Below the pieces are notes generated by a model. The model was not told the DNA's origin. It made no database searches and saw only the letters and a program-made list of their open reading frames with translations. Both the position numbers and the translations under genes were made by a program. Below are positions 1 through 8,748 of a DNA stretch of 64,000 nucleotides, piece by piece (the stretch's first letter is position 1; each line of letters begins with the position of its first letter). This DNA comes from Granulosicoccus sp047634635 (GTDB lineage Bacteria > Pseudomonadota > Gammaproteobacteria > Granulosicoccales > Granulosicoccaceae): NCBI GenBank assembly GCA_047634635.1, contig JBLIIE010000007.1:4137-68136 (forward strand). The letters run 5' to 3'.

Positions 1-632
1 TGTTGCAAAGTGATGACTTTGGCAAAGGTTTTGCGGACATTGGTTTAGATGATGTTATCTCGCAAGGGCAGGGTACTGCGCAGCTTCAGATATCATGGCC
101 CGGTCCTGCCTATCTACCCTCGTTGGCTGATCTAGATGGTCGCATCAAACTCAATATTGAGCAGGGAAATATTATTCCAGTTGAGCCTGGCGCAGGTCGC
201 ATCGTTGGTTTGTTTGCACTGCAAGCTCTGCCTAGGCGGCTAAATCTGGATTTTACTGACATATCCAATGATGGTTTGGCGTTCAAGCGGATGACGGGTG
301 ATGCGTTGATCGACAAGGGTGTTGTGGACGTAAGTCTGGTACAGCTAACGGGGCCGATAGGAGTCGTTGATGTCGTGGGGAAATCGGATTTGAATACTCG
401 CCAATTTGATCAAACCATCACGGTGCTACCAAGGGTCAGTGCTGCACTGCCAATCATTGGTGTGATTTCCGGAGGGGCGAGTGCAGGAGTAGGTGCATTG
501 ATCGCCACTGGTGTGCTCAAGGCCTTGGGTATAGATCTGGATCGCATTGGATTACGCGAGTACAGCCTGACAGGCACATGGGACAAACCGGTCTTTAAAT
601 CAAGAAAAACCCTTGGTCGAAGAGATCGGTAA
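1..632 (+). CDS. YhdP/AsmA-like envelope protein, C-terminal part (5' end outside window)
   Basis: About 210 C-terminal residues of a long protein whose start lies left of the window; the frame is open from the first bases to TAA at 630-632. The segment GSLDLNxRxFDxxxxV-like (here KSDLNTRQFDQTITVLP), followed by a glycine-rich hydrophobic stretch (PIIGVISGGASAGVGALIA) and a final 'YSLTGTWDKP' signature, matches the end of the YhdP family (DUF3971 plus AsmA-like C-terminal region). Members span the periplasm from the inner membrane and carry phospholipid toward the outer membrane. The family assignment comes from these motifs; the role is known for the family. The next gene starts two bases after the stop, so they are probably cotranscribed. 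Confidence 0.8.
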   Translation, partial: LQSDDFGKGFADIGLDDVISQGQGTAQLQISWPGPAYLPSLADLDGRIKLNIEQGNIIPVEPGAGRIVGLFALQALPRRLNLDFTDISNDGLAFKRMTGDALIDKGVVDVSLVQLTGPIGVVDVVGKSDLNTRQFDQTITVLPRVSAALPIIGVISGGASAGVGALIATGVLKALGIDLDRIGLREYSLTGTWDKPVFKSRKTLGRRDR

Positions 633-633
633 C

Positions 634-1407
634 ATGGCAAATGAAGGTTCTGGTTTTACGCGAACTCGCTTTTTACACTTTTTAAAAGCGAACTCGATCG
701 GTGTGTTGGTGATGTCGATGTTGCTTGTTATTCCGGTCATCGGAAATTCAAGTGAGAACAAAGTGTCTGGCGAATATGGCCTTGTGCTGCAGTCTTTGAA
801 TTCTAAGGATGCCTATCTACCGGAGCTCATAACCTTCGTCAATGATCTGCTTCGACTGGCCGAACCTGTGACAGTTTTAACGGAAGTTGAAGAGGGGCCG
901 TTTTTTGATCCCGAGCACATGGAAATATGGATGCCAGGGAGTTTTGCCGACACCATTGCTGAGTATTTTGGGCGTGATGATGCCCCTGTCGGTGATGTGT
1001 ATTTTCATACCCTGGTACACGAAGTAGGCCATGTTCTGTTCGCTCAGTACGACTTGCCAATGTTGGCAAGAGAAGAAGATGCCGCCGATGCCCTAGCCAG
1101 CGTTTTGTTGTTGGAATACGCTGAGAATGGAGCTCAAGTGGTGCTTAATGCGGCGGAGATGTTTGGGCTAGAAAGCGAGGGCAGAGAAGGGTTCGACGAG
1201 TCAGATTTTTGGAGCGAGCACAGTCTCGATATTCAACGCTACTATGCGTCCATTTGCCACGTCTACGGAAGTGATCCAGGTGAGCATCAAGGGCTGATCA
1301 ATACAGAGTATGGTATGTCGAAAGAACGTGCGGAAGTTTGCGAAATTGAATACGAGCGTATTCGCCGAAGTTGGCTAAAGGTGTTGAAGCCCTACCTGAA
1401 ACGCTAG
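634..1407 (+). CDS. DUF4344-type putative metallopeptidase, membrane-anchored or secreted
   Basis: 257 residues from ATG 634, which follows the upstream stop by one base (a TTG at 613 in the same frame would overlap the previous gene and is less likely). A basic N-terminus precedes a hydrophobic helix (about residues 22-37, IGVLVMSMLLVIPVIG), consistent with a signal peptide or anchor. The metal-binding motif HEVGH lies at residues 129-133, and REEDAADALA at 146-155 supplies the acidic residue usually seen downstream in the DUF4344 family. Together these support a zinc metallopeptidase-like fold outside the cytoplasm. No substrate is known. The compact arrangement with the YhdP-like gene suggests a shared transcript. 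Confidence 0.75.
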   Translation: MANEGSGFTRTRFLHFLKANSIGVLVMSMLLVIPVIGNSSENKVSGEYGLVLQSLNSKDAYLPELITFVNDLLRLAEPVTVLTEVEEGPFFDPEHMEIWMPGSFADTIAEYFGRDDAPVGDVYFHTLVHEVGHVLFAQYDLPMLAREEDAADALASVLLLEYAENGAQVVLNAAEMFGLESEGREGFDESDFWSEHSLDIQRYYASICHVYGSDPGEHQGLINTEYGMSKERAEVCEIEYERIRRSWLKVLKPYLKR

Positions 1408-1659
1408 TGAGCGACCGAATGGTCCGTGTGAGTCACTTTGGCTGCGTGTGATGCACTTTGCGAAATTTGTAAATTAGTTCGACGACAGTAAATGGACTAT
1501 GCGGGCGGTGCCACAAAATCACGTTATCTGTTGTTCATGCAAGCTATGTATCGGCCGAAGAATTAGCTTCGGAACGCTTGCGTTGTTCCTATCTGTGTTG
1601 CATAGTGCAACGGCTTTGCGGGCACGCATACGTTATTGGTGAGTGCCTAGTGTAGTGTA

Positions 1660-1868
1660 GGGGAGAGATCAGCACTGAGTATTAGCTTTTTGTTGACGCC
1701 GAAGGAGCAACGCCCAGGAAACTCTCAGGCAAACGGACCCTTCATTCGAAAAGCATCTGGAGAGAGATATGTTGCTCACAACATATCCACCGAAGGGGTA
1801 TGCGACCCAACTTGATCGGTCACGGTTGAGCAGGGTGCACGAAAACTCTCAGGTTCCAAGACAGATGG
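1660..1868 (+). promoter_or_regulatory. Tandem glycine riboswitch (two aptamers)
   Basis: Two copies of the glycine aptamer core lie in series. Aptamer 1: GGAGAGA near 1662, CGCCGAAGGAGCAA at 1697-1710, AAACTCTCAGGCAAACGGA at 1719-1737. Aptamer 2: TCTGGAGAGAGA at 1756-1767, a 9-bp hairpin GATATGTTG/CAACATATC directly after it, CCACCGAAGGGG at 1787-1798, AAAACTCTCAGGTTCCAAG at 1842-1860, and CAGA at 1862-1865 able to close P1 against TCTG at 1756. These are the invariant elements of the glycine riboswitch. It lies in the 5' leader of the dadA-like gene on the same strand. The 250 bases upstream (1408-1659) hold no gene; they contain a small hairpin CCGAAG/CTTCGG at 1555-1572 and no promoter I would defend. 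Confidence 0.95.
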
Positions 1869-1876
1869 GATGAGCG

Positions 1877-1911
1877 GGTTACTAAAAATTGTTATCGCAA
1901 TTTTGGTAGCC
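1877..1911 (+). promoter_or_regulatory. Hairpin after the glycine riboswitch, candidate expression platform
   Basis: A strong stem-loop follows aptamer 2: arm GGTTACT-AAAAATTG (1877-1891), loop TTATCG, arm CAATTTTGGTAGCC (1898-1911), pairing throughout with two G-U pairs and one bulged A. No T-run follows, so a simple intrinsic terminator is unlikely. It ends 31 bases before the dadA start codon. It could form in competition with the P1 stem of aptamer 2, or expose/occlude the leader. Which state favours expression cannot be told from sequence. Confidence 0.5.
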
Positions 1912-1942
1912 GACATCGAATTGCGTTTGTCTGGAACTGACT

Positions 1943-3229
1943 ATGAAACACATTGCCGTTATTGGGGCCGGTATCACCGGTGTAACCACCTGCTACTCCC
2001 TGCTAAATCGTGGTTATCGCGTCACGGTTTTTGATAAAAACCGGTATGCAGCGATGCAAACTTCTTTCGCCAACGGTGGACAGCTCTCGGCTTCAAACGC
2101 GGAAGTCTGGACACAAGCATCAACTATTCTTAAAGGCATCAAGTGGATGTTTAGGAAAGATGCCCCGTTGTTGGTTAATCCTAAGCCGGATTGGCACAAG
2201 TATTCGTGGATGGCTGAGTTTATAGCCAATATACCTAATTATGAAACAAACACCGTGGAGTCTACTCGACTTGCCATTGCAGCTCGTGAGCACTTATTTT
2301 CCTGGGCTGCTCGGGAAAATATAGATTTTGACCACGAAACTCGAGGCATTCTGCACATGTATCAAGACAAGCAAGGCTTTGATCACGCAACCCGCGTCAA
2401 TGCCATGCTCTCTAAAGGTGGTCTTGAGCGAACGGCGTTGTCTGTTGAGGAAATGAAATCCTTAGAGCCTGCTTTAAGTGGCGAGCTATATGGCGGGTAC
2501 TACACGGCAAGCGATTCTACTGGCGACATTCATAAGTATACCCGTGGACTAGCAGAGGCGTGTTTGCGTCTTGGCGCTCATTTTGTCCACGATGTTGAGG
2601 TTGGTAAGTTGAGTCATGATGGCCAGAAAATTGATGTTGAATTTAACCAGGCGGGTAGTGCCAACTCCGAGCTAGGAAAATTTGACGGTGTCGTTGTGTG
2701 TGCGGGTATAGAAAGTCGGAAGCTGAGTGCGCAGTTGGGTGATCGTGTGAATATCTATCCGGTCAAAGGTTACTCTATAACTGTGGCTTTGCCTGACGAA
2801 GAGAGTCAGTCCGCTGCACCCTGGGTCAGTTTGCTTGATGATGATGCAAAGGTTGTGACCAGTCGGCTTGGCCACAATCGCTTTCGTATTGCAGGTACTG
2901 CAGAATTCAATGGTGTTAACTACGACATCAGAGATGATCGTATCAAGCCTTTGATTCAATGGTGTAGACGCTATTTCCCGAAAGTCGATACTGAGCATGT
3001 AGTACCTTGGGCGGGGTTGCGGCCAATGATGCCAAATATGATGCCCAGAGTGGGTGCTGGAAAATTGCCTGGTGTCTACTACAACACCGGCCATGGGCAT
3101 TTAGGCTGGACACTGTCGGCAGCCACAGCAGAAATGCTTGGTGATGTTATTGAGCAAAGCCTACCTGTTCAGACCCAGTCTATTCAAAAATCCTCAATTT
3201 CAAGTGAAGGGAGTCGAAAAACAGCCTAA
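1943..3229 (+). CDS. dadA: D-amino-acid dehydrogenase (DadA-like FAD oxidoreductase)
   Basis: 428 residues, normal for the DadA family (about 415-435). The N-terminal FAD-binding motif VIGAGITGV is at residues 6-14, followed by the family signature SFANGGQLSASNAEVW around residues 41-56. The C-terminal FAD contact region is GHGHLGWT. The family oxidatively deaminates D-amino acids (classically D-alanine) at the inner membrane and passes electrons to quinones; related flavoenzymes oxidise glycine. A tandem glycine riboswitch in its leader makes glycine, or a D-amino acid degraded alongside it, a plausible physiological signal. The Shine-Dalgarno is weak (CTGGAAC about 7 bases upstream). No alanine racemase gene lies beside it. 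Confidence 0.9.
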   Translation: MKHIAVIGAGITGVTTCYSLLNRGYRVTVFDKNRYAAMQTSFANGGQLSASNAEVWTQASTILKGIKWMFRKDAPLLVNPKPDWHKYSWMAEFIANIPNYETNTVESTRLAIAAREHLFSWAARENIDFDHETRGILHMYQDKQGFDHATRVNAMLSKGGLERTALSVEEMKSLEPALSGELYGGYYTASDSTGDIHKYTRGLAEACLRLGAHFVHDVEVGKLSHDGQKIDVEFNQAGSANSELGKFDGVVVCAGIESRKLSAQLGDRVNIYPVKGYSITVALPDEESQSAAPWVSLLDDDAKVVTSRLGHNRFRIAGTAEFNGVNYDIRDDRIKPLIQWCRRYFPKVDTEHVVPWAGLRPMMPNMMPRVGAGKLPGVYYNTGHGHLGWTLSAATAEMLGDVIEQSLPVQTQSIQKSSISSEGSRKTA

Positions 3230-3293
3230 TCATGTGTGGGCTAAATTAATACACGACACCTATCGGGTTGTGGCGGTATACCCGTCTAGGCTG

Positions 3294-4538
3294 CTAGGGA
3301 GCTGTCTGTATTGGAATTGACCATAGTGGCGCCCCTTGCCTTTCTGATGTGATAAATACAGATCTTCCGGGGGCTATCGCTAGAGCTTCTGCCTGTCCCA
3401 GATTGTGTGTGTGCATGCGCCTGCCCCTGCGTTTAAAAGCTGTGGACCATGATTCATCGCCACTACGTTCAATTCTGAGTACCTCTCTATACGTTAGCAG
3501 ATAAGCTGTACGCCCGGAGGCTGTCATGTCCATGGCTGTGATGTGATCTAGATCTATACCAGCGAACGAGGCGGCAAGTTTTGATTGCAAGCTGGTGCGA
3601 GGTACCGGAAGTTCAGTAATTAACTTAGCTGTCAGTGTGTTTGATGGTTGCTTCGGTGGAATCTCCAGTGCATACAGGCGACTTGCGGTAGGGCCACTTA
3701 GGCCTAGAGGTTCTTTGCTTATCAGGTATATCGTCGTTCTGTGGACAGCAAAGGCCTCTACGTTCCTAGGGCCATCTTCGTAAACATACTCGATCGTCAT
3801 ATAAGGTGTTAAGGGCGCATCGGGCAGTTGGCCAGGAAGAGGTTCGGCGACTAGATAAAACGTACTCTTGCGATGGATTCTAAGATTGTCCCCGGTATCA
3901 CCAATCAGGATATAGTTTTGATTGTTCAACTCAACCGTATCCAAGTCTTCCCAGTCTCTATTCCGGGCCTTGATGGCCCATTTTTCGATGTGCTGGCCCT
4001 TTTCACTCAAGGCATATAGGGTTGCTGAGTCGCCACTGTCGTTGATGGCATACAGAACGCCGGGCGAATTTCTGGATGCTGTCATACCGCTTACCTCGGT
4101 CAACTGCGAGCTTTCCAAATTGCCAGTGCGCGTTATTTTATCTACTATCAGAGGCTCAGGTAGGTTGATAGTCTGTCGCGAAGCTACCGTCGTTTTTTTG
4201 GGTTGGGATTTTTCTGCTGTTTGCGGTGGCCGCTCAACTTTGGGTTCAGGCGGCTCATTCTCGTTAGAGATAGGTGTTTCTTCGCTAAGTTTCTGAACAA
4301 TTGATTCAGGTTTTACGGGCGAGAGAGGTTTATTGACGAGAACTTTCTTGTTGACGGTTTTGATGCGTGGGACCGAACCCTTCAGGGGCACATCTACCAA
4401 CGTTGGATAGGATTCCTGGGCAGGTGGGATTGCAGGCTGAGGCACGGTTGAGCATGCAATCAGCGCAAGTGTGGCGGCAACTGCGCAAAAATTGCTGATT
4501 CGAGCTGTAGGGTCTGGGTTCGCCTGCAGTCCTGACAC
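3294..4538 (-). CDS. Putative lipoprotein with predicted beta-propeller-like C-terminal domain
   Basis: 414 residues. The N-terminus has a hydrophobic segment ending in a lipobox (LIAC, Cys29), so export and lipidation are likely. Residues about 30-130 are rich in Pro, Lys and Glu and look like a flexible linker. The rest (about 135-414) contains repeating blade-like stretches such as LYAINDSGDSATLYAL, NYILIGDTGDNLR and RNVEAFAV, and resembles SdiA-regulated/phytase-like propeller proteins. No catalytic motif stands out. It converges on dadA with a 64-base gap and stands alone in its orientation. Function unknown; lipoprotein status is the firmest claim. Confidence 0.6.
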   Translation of the reverse strand: MSGLQANPDPTARISNFCAVAATLALIACSTVPQPAIPPAQESYPTLVDVPLKGSVPRIKTVNKKVLVNKPLSPVKPESIVQKLSEETPISNENEPPEPKVERPPQTAEKSQPKKTTVASRQTINLPEPLIVDKITRTGNLESSQLTEVSGMTASRNSPGVLYAINDSGDSATLYALSEKGQHIEKWAIKARNRDWEDLDTVELNNQNYILIGDTGDNLRIHRKSTFYLVAEPLPGQLPDAPLTPYMTIEYVYEDGPRNVEAFAVHRTTIYLISKEPLGLSGPTASRLYALEIPPKQPSNTLTAKLITELPVPRTSLQSKLAASFAGIDLDHITAMDMTASGRTAYLLTYREVLRIERSGDESWSTAFKRRGRRMHTHNLGQAEALAIAPGRSVFITSERQGAPLWSIPIQTAP

Positions 4539-4669
4539 CGTAATTCAACCATCCATCTGTGCATTGTTTGTGATGATCTTACGGTCATTTGCTCTGCACA
4601 GGTAAATCAAATGAAGGCCACTTCGCTGTGTTTAAGCAGCGAGGTGGCTTTTCCTATTTAATGCAACGG

Positions 4670-6598
4670 TTAACCAATAGTGCCGCCATCATCCCGGCGA
4701 ACCGCCACGATTGATGAGCGTGGCGTTTTGTCACCGCCATCAGGCCAATTGGAATCGCCACGTTCACCTGGATGCTGAACACCGACAAAGACTGTTCTGC
4801 GATCCGCAGCCCAAGCTATGCCGGTAATTTCTGCTTGCCTTGGTCCGACGAGAAAGCGACGAACTTCTCCAGTTGATGGATCACCAATTAGCATCTGGTT
4901 ATTGCCCTGACCAGCAAAGTCTTTTTCGTTGGAGTAGTTGCCATCAGTCTGAATCCAAAGAAGTCCCTTGTTGTCGAATGACAGTCCGTCAGGTGAGTTA
5001 AACATGTTGCCTTCTGTGATGTTTGCCGATCCGCCGTTTTTATCTGTATGAACGGTAGGATTGCCCGCCATCAAATACAGGTCCCATTTGAACGTGTTTG
5101 CAGTATGGTCAGCATTTGAAGGCCACCAGCGTACGATCTGGCCATATTTGTTACCTTCGCGCGGGTTAGGACCGCCGACTGGTGTTTCATCCCCACCGGC
5201 ATTTGTTTTTAAGCCGCGGTTCTTGTTATTGGTGAGCGCGCAGTAGACTTCCGCTTTCAAAGGGTTAGCTGTGACCCATTCAGGGCGATCCATGGTTGTT
5301 GCACCGACTTTTGATGCAGCCATTCGCGTATGGATGCAGATAGAGGCCTTATCCATCCCCGTCGTTTCCGGTGTCAATGCCAACCATTTACCCATGCCGT
5401 CAGAATCGAATTTGGCGGCATAGATAGTGCCATTTTCCATTAAGTCGTCGGTATTTCCACCTTCGGCATAAACGCCATCTGATAAGTATCTGTAAAGGAA
5501 TTCACCCCGCTCATCGTCGCCCATGTAAATGGCTATTCGACCATCAGAGTTAACAACAACTTCCGCATTTTCATGCTTGAAACGACCGAGGGCTGTACGT
5601 TTTTTTGGTTTTGATGTGGGGTTGTAAGGATCAACCTCCGTGATATAGCCGTGACGGTTTGACTCGTTAGGATCTTTGGCTACGTCAAAACGGTCGTCGA
5701 CTTTCCACCAGCCATAACCACGATCATTTCCACTGACGCCATAGCGTTTTTTTGCTGCATCCTGCTCGTAGGAATCCCCATCAGTGGTGCCGAAGTAGCC
5801 GTTGAAATTCTCTTCACACGCCAGATAGGTGCCCCAAGGAGTTCTGCCGTTACCACAGTTGTTAAAGGTGCCGAGTGCAGTTACACCGTCTGGGTCAGCG
5901 TTGGTTTTCATCATGTCATGAGCGCGCGCTGGACCCGTGATGTCCATCGCCTCGTCAGGTGTAAAGCGGCGGTTATAAGGAGAATCCTTAACGATCTGCC
6001 AATTGCCATCGATTAGCTTCAATTCAACAGCGGTCAATCCATGAGCGTTTTTGCCTTTGTTGATATCGTCATCGGAGGCGTATTTTCCGTCAGGGTTGTT
6101 TCCCCACATGACAGATCTGTTGGTATATTCGTTGTTGACGATTAGAATTTGTCGACCATCTTTATCAGAAAAAATCGACATACCATCGTTGTTGTCACCA
6201 AAAGCGCGAGCCTGGCTTGCTGCGGTACCGCGCGTTGCGTGGTCAAATTCTGGAACATCAGAAAACATTGGGTCGCCCCATCGGGTTGCCACATGCCAGT
6301 TGTAGCCCTCTGGCACGATGATAGTGTCTTCTGTGCTTGCCGCAACCGCTGTGAATCCGAAACGGTTGTTGGACGCTTCTGCCGATATTGATGTCAGCGC
6401 AGTGGTTGTGAGTCCAAGCGTGGCTGCACCACCAAAGGCCAGTACTCCTTTCATGAAGCCTCGCCTTGAGAGGGCTTGTTCAACAATTGCGTCGAAATCG
6501 TTGTCGTCTGGCTTTGGGTTTATCGCCTCGTCATAATCATCGAATGACAGGTCATCCAGCTGGTCTTGAGATAGATTAAGTTTGTTGTCAATGTTCAT
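4670..6598 (-). CDS. phoX: PhoX-family alkaline phosphatase, Tat-exported
   Basis: 642 residues from ATG 6598, preceded by GGAAAGTGGA as ribosome-binding site; a TTG at 6610 is a less likely start. The acidic leader (residues 1-44) is followed by a twin-arginine signal SRRGFMKG (Arg45-Arg46) and a hydrophobic segment, as in PhoX (DUF839). Conserved blocks include TYLACEENFNGYFG, RHGYITEVDP, GRFKHENAEV and YMGDDERGEFLYRY, which in characterised PhoX coordinate the Fe/Ca cofactor. The family hydrolyses phosphomonoesters in the periplasm and is widespread in marine bacteria under phosphate limitation. No convincing Pho box was found in the 448-base upstream region. It is a single-gene unit. Confidence 0.92.
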   Translation of the reverse strand: MNIDNKLNLSQDQLDDLSFDDYDEAINPKPDDNDFDAIVEQALSRRGFMKGVLAFGGAATLGLTTTALTSISAEASNNRFGFTAVAASTEDTIIVPEGYNWHVATRWGDPMFSDVPEFDHATRGTAASQARAFGDNNDGMSIFSDKDGRQILIVNNEYTNRSVMWGNNPDGKYASDDDINKGKNAHGLTAVELKLIDGNWQIVKDSPYNRRFTPDEAMDITGPARAHDMMKTNADPDGVTALGTFNNCGNGRTPWGTYLACEENFNGYFGTTDGDSYEQDAAKKRYGVSGNDRGYGWWKVDDRFDVAKDPNESNRHGYITEVDPYNPTSKPKKRTALGRFKHENAEVVVNSDGRIAIYMGDDERGEFLYRYLSDGVYAEGGNTDDLMENGTIYAAKFDSDGMGKWLALTPETTGMDKASICIHTRMAASKVGATTMDRPEWVTANPLKAEVYCALTNNKNRGLKTNAGGDETPVGGPNPREGNKYGQIVRWWPSNADHTANTFKWDLYLMAGNPTVHTDKNGGSANITEGNMFNSPDGLSFDNKGLLWIQTDGNYSNEKDFAGQGNNQMLIGDPSTGEVRRFLVGPRQAEITGIAWAADRRTVFVGVQHPGERGDSNWPDGGDKTPRSSIVAVRRDDGGTIG

Positions 6599-7046
6599 TC
6601 CACTTTCCAAATAAGAGCCGAGTCAGGCACATTTGACTTGACGGCTATGGGTTGAGGTGTAGTGATTTGCGCCCCTAGCTACATCATCCGTTGCCTATAT
6701 TTCAGAACAGTTAAATCTTGCTGATTAACTCAAGTATTGATTCGCTCAGCAGTTGAAAATAGGGTCAGGATTGTAGAATCGCATAGGGTGCTACCGGAAT
6801 GCAATTTTCAGCGCTATTCCAAAATTATTATTTTCACTTGCGAAAATATTTTTTTATCGAGCCAGAAAGGTTTGAAATCTGATTGATCCTTTCCTGAATA
6901 CAAAATCTCTGGTAAACAGGTGGCGGATTAAGTGGTTTTTTTACCACTTTTATATGGCGTCGGCATCAAAAAGAGTGAGCTGATACCCAGCAAGGGGACG
7001 CATCGCCTGTGGGAATAATTTGCCAGCCGTTCCCGCAACTGTTGTT
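6599..7046. other. Intergenic region between phoX and darP, AT-rich, with an inverted repeat
   Basis: No gene is supported here. The centre (about 6800-6860) is AT-rich and probably holds the phoX promoter, but no clear -35/-10 pair or Pho box was recognised. An inverted repeat AAGTGGT/ACCACTT with a six-T loop lies at 6930-6949. It is not followed by a T-run on the minus strand, so it is a poor terminator for darP and might instead be a protein-binding site. Confidence 0.4.
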
Positions 7047-7685
7047 CTAATTATCTTTCTCCGGGTTTAGCACAACGTCCCTAATGGCTTTAAAAAGCTG
7101 TCTGGCAGCCGCTGGTGGCTTGTCGATCTTGCGCTCAGCCAGAGCCTGGCGTTGCAAGTGACGAAATTGTTGTCGATCGGCTTCCAAGTATTGATCAAGA
7201 AAAACAGTGAGCGCTTGTTTCTCTGATTCACCGGCGATATCTCCCAGCATCCTGTCCCGCCAGTTTTCGATCATGTGCAGGCTTTTCGTATTGGCCCTGG
7301 CTGACTGGCGCAAAGCTTCCAACGCAGCATCAATGGGTGCTATATCGATATGGCGCATTTTCTTTGCCAGAAAACCCAGTTGGCGTTTGCGAGCACCATG
7401 CGCTTTTATTCTGTTTAACTCTTTGATTGCAGCAACAATATCTTCAGGAAGGGGAATATTCGCCAATTCACTTCCTCGTAGGTCCGCCAATCGAGCACCT
7501 AGGTCTCTGACAGCATCAGCTTCACGTTTTTTCTGGCTTCTACTTACCTCCTCCGGTCCTTCATGTTCATGGTTTGAGTTACGTCCAGGGGGTTTGACAG
7601 GCACCTCAGCAGCATCTTGGAGGACTTCTTGAGCCGTATCCTGGGCAGATTTATCGTTTGTAATTTTAGGAATATCGTCTATCAT
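7047..7685 (-). CDS. darP: Ribosome maturation protein DarP/YjgA (DUF615)
   Basis: 212 residues, longer than the E. coli protein (183) because of a charged N-terminal extension of about 50 residues. The DUF615 core is clear: SRSQKKREADAVRDLGARL, RKRQLGFLAKKMRHID, and a helical C-terminus ending near LFKAIRDV. DarP binds the late 50S precursor in E. coli and aids 23S rRNA maturation. No Shine-Dalgarno is visible upstream of the ATG at 7685 and there is no better internal start. It stands alone, with the divergent gene at 7842 across 156 bases. Confidence 0.88.
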   Translation of the reverse strand: MIDDIPKITNDKSAQDTAQEVLQDAAEVPVKPPGRNSNHEHEGPEEVSRSQKKREADAVRDLGARLADLRGSELANIPLPEDIVAAIKELNRIKAHGARKRQLGFLAKKMRHIDIAPIDAALEALRQSARANTKSLHMIENWRDRMLGDIAGESEKQALTVFLDQYLEADRQQFRHLQRQALAERKIDKPPAAARQLFKAIRDVVLNPEKDN

Positions 7686-7841
7686 TTAATTAGGAGTTCT
7701 TACGTCAAAAGAGTTATTTTGATCTAGTGTGACAAATCTCTACAATAGTTACACTGAATCTGTTGTTTTTTGGCGACATTCACGGTCTAATGTTGGAAAC
7801 TGAATACCTAGGAGAATTGCCCGTAAGGGTGAGCGTACACG

Positions 7842-8690
7842 ATGGCAACTTCTGTATCCAAGCTGCTGATCATAGCCCCTTTCTTGGCGGCAAGCACGTG
7901 TGCCTGGGCATCAGACTCTAACCCAAAGAGTAGTCCTTTTGGGTTCAATGTGACAGAGCTGGACTCCATTCAATTTACGCGCTCAAAAGCAGACGCTTTA
8001 AACCTAAGTGGTGACGAAGTGCCAGCGCGCATTCAAAGGCAGTCTGCAACGCCTACACGGCAAACTGAATACTCCTTCAACCTCAAACCCAAACGGCCCG
8101 ATTTTTCGAGTGCAGGTGCATACGGGCTGGGTCTGTTCAGTAATGCTGAATTTAAAGTCAACAGTCAATCGCTCAGTTTTGCTGGAATCAATCTGGCTGT
8201 TTCGGTCCCTAAAGATGGGTTGGAATACTCTGCTGGTCTCAAAATTGAGCAAGACGAAGCGGATGTCGGTGGCTCTGCTTATGTCAGTTCGAGCATGCTT
8301 GGCCTATCCTATGGACGGCTGGGTAAACTTTGGTACGGCGGTATCGATGTCAATCTAGAGCAGTTTGCAAACGGTTTTTACGGCAGTGAACAGCCTGACG
8401 TTCTTTCGCTAGACGTAACCACCGGCCGCAGGCTCGGTTTTACAGGCTTGTCCACTCATTCGCCGTTGTGGCTTTTGTCAGTTCAAGGCAATTTCGATAT
8501 GGATGGCAGTGACATTCTTCGTGAAAATGACGTAGGTGGAGACTGGTACTTGAACCCGAGCTTATTCTGGCAACAGCCAGGATTTACTTTTTCCGCGCAA
8601 ATGCAGGTACCTATTCAGTTTGAAACACTGAATGCCGAAGGTGAGCCTGATTATCGGTTGCGCGCTGTGTTTGAAAAGCAATTCAAGTAA
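7842..8690 (+). CDS. Putative outer-membrane beta-barrel protein, unknown function
   Basis: 282 residues. Residues 1-23 form a signal peptide with a likely cleavage after CAWA (MATSVSKLLIIAP start). After about 80 polar residues, the chain alternates short amphipathic strands with turns rich in Gly/Asp/Asn (AYGLGLFSNAEFKV, GLEYSAGLKIEQDEADV, LSYGRLGKLWYGGIDV), and it ends in ...AVFEKQFK with aromatic residues near the C-terminus. This looks like a small porin-like barrel, though the last residue is Lys rather than the usual Phe. No named family recognised. It faces the DUF3108 gene tail to tail. Confidence 0.55.
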   Translation: MATSVSKLLIIAPFLAASTCAWASDSNPKSSPFGFNVTELDSIQFTRSKADALNLSGDEVPARIQRQSATPTRQTEYSFNLKPKRPDFSSAGAYGLGLFSNAEFKVNSQSLSFAGINLAVSVPKDGLEYSAGLKIEQDEADVGGSAYVSSSMLGLSYGRLGKLWYGGIDVNLEQFANGFYGSEQPDVLSLDVTTGRRLGFTGLSTHSPLWLLSVQGNFDMDGSDILRENDVGGDWYLNPSLFWQQPGFTFSAQMQVPIQFETLNAEGEPDYRLRAVFEKQFK

Positions 8691-8748
8691 AATTTTAACA
8701 AACCTGAATGTTTGTGATAACCAGCTGCCGCGCAAAATTTGGCAACTG

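Noticed and set aside
6930..6949. Inverted repeat AAGTGGT/ACCACTT as darP terminator
   Set aside because: Short AT-containing stem and no T-run on the minus strand.
6599..7046. Pho box ahead of phoX
   Set aside because: No pair of CTGTCAT-like repeats at 11-base spacing was found on either strand.
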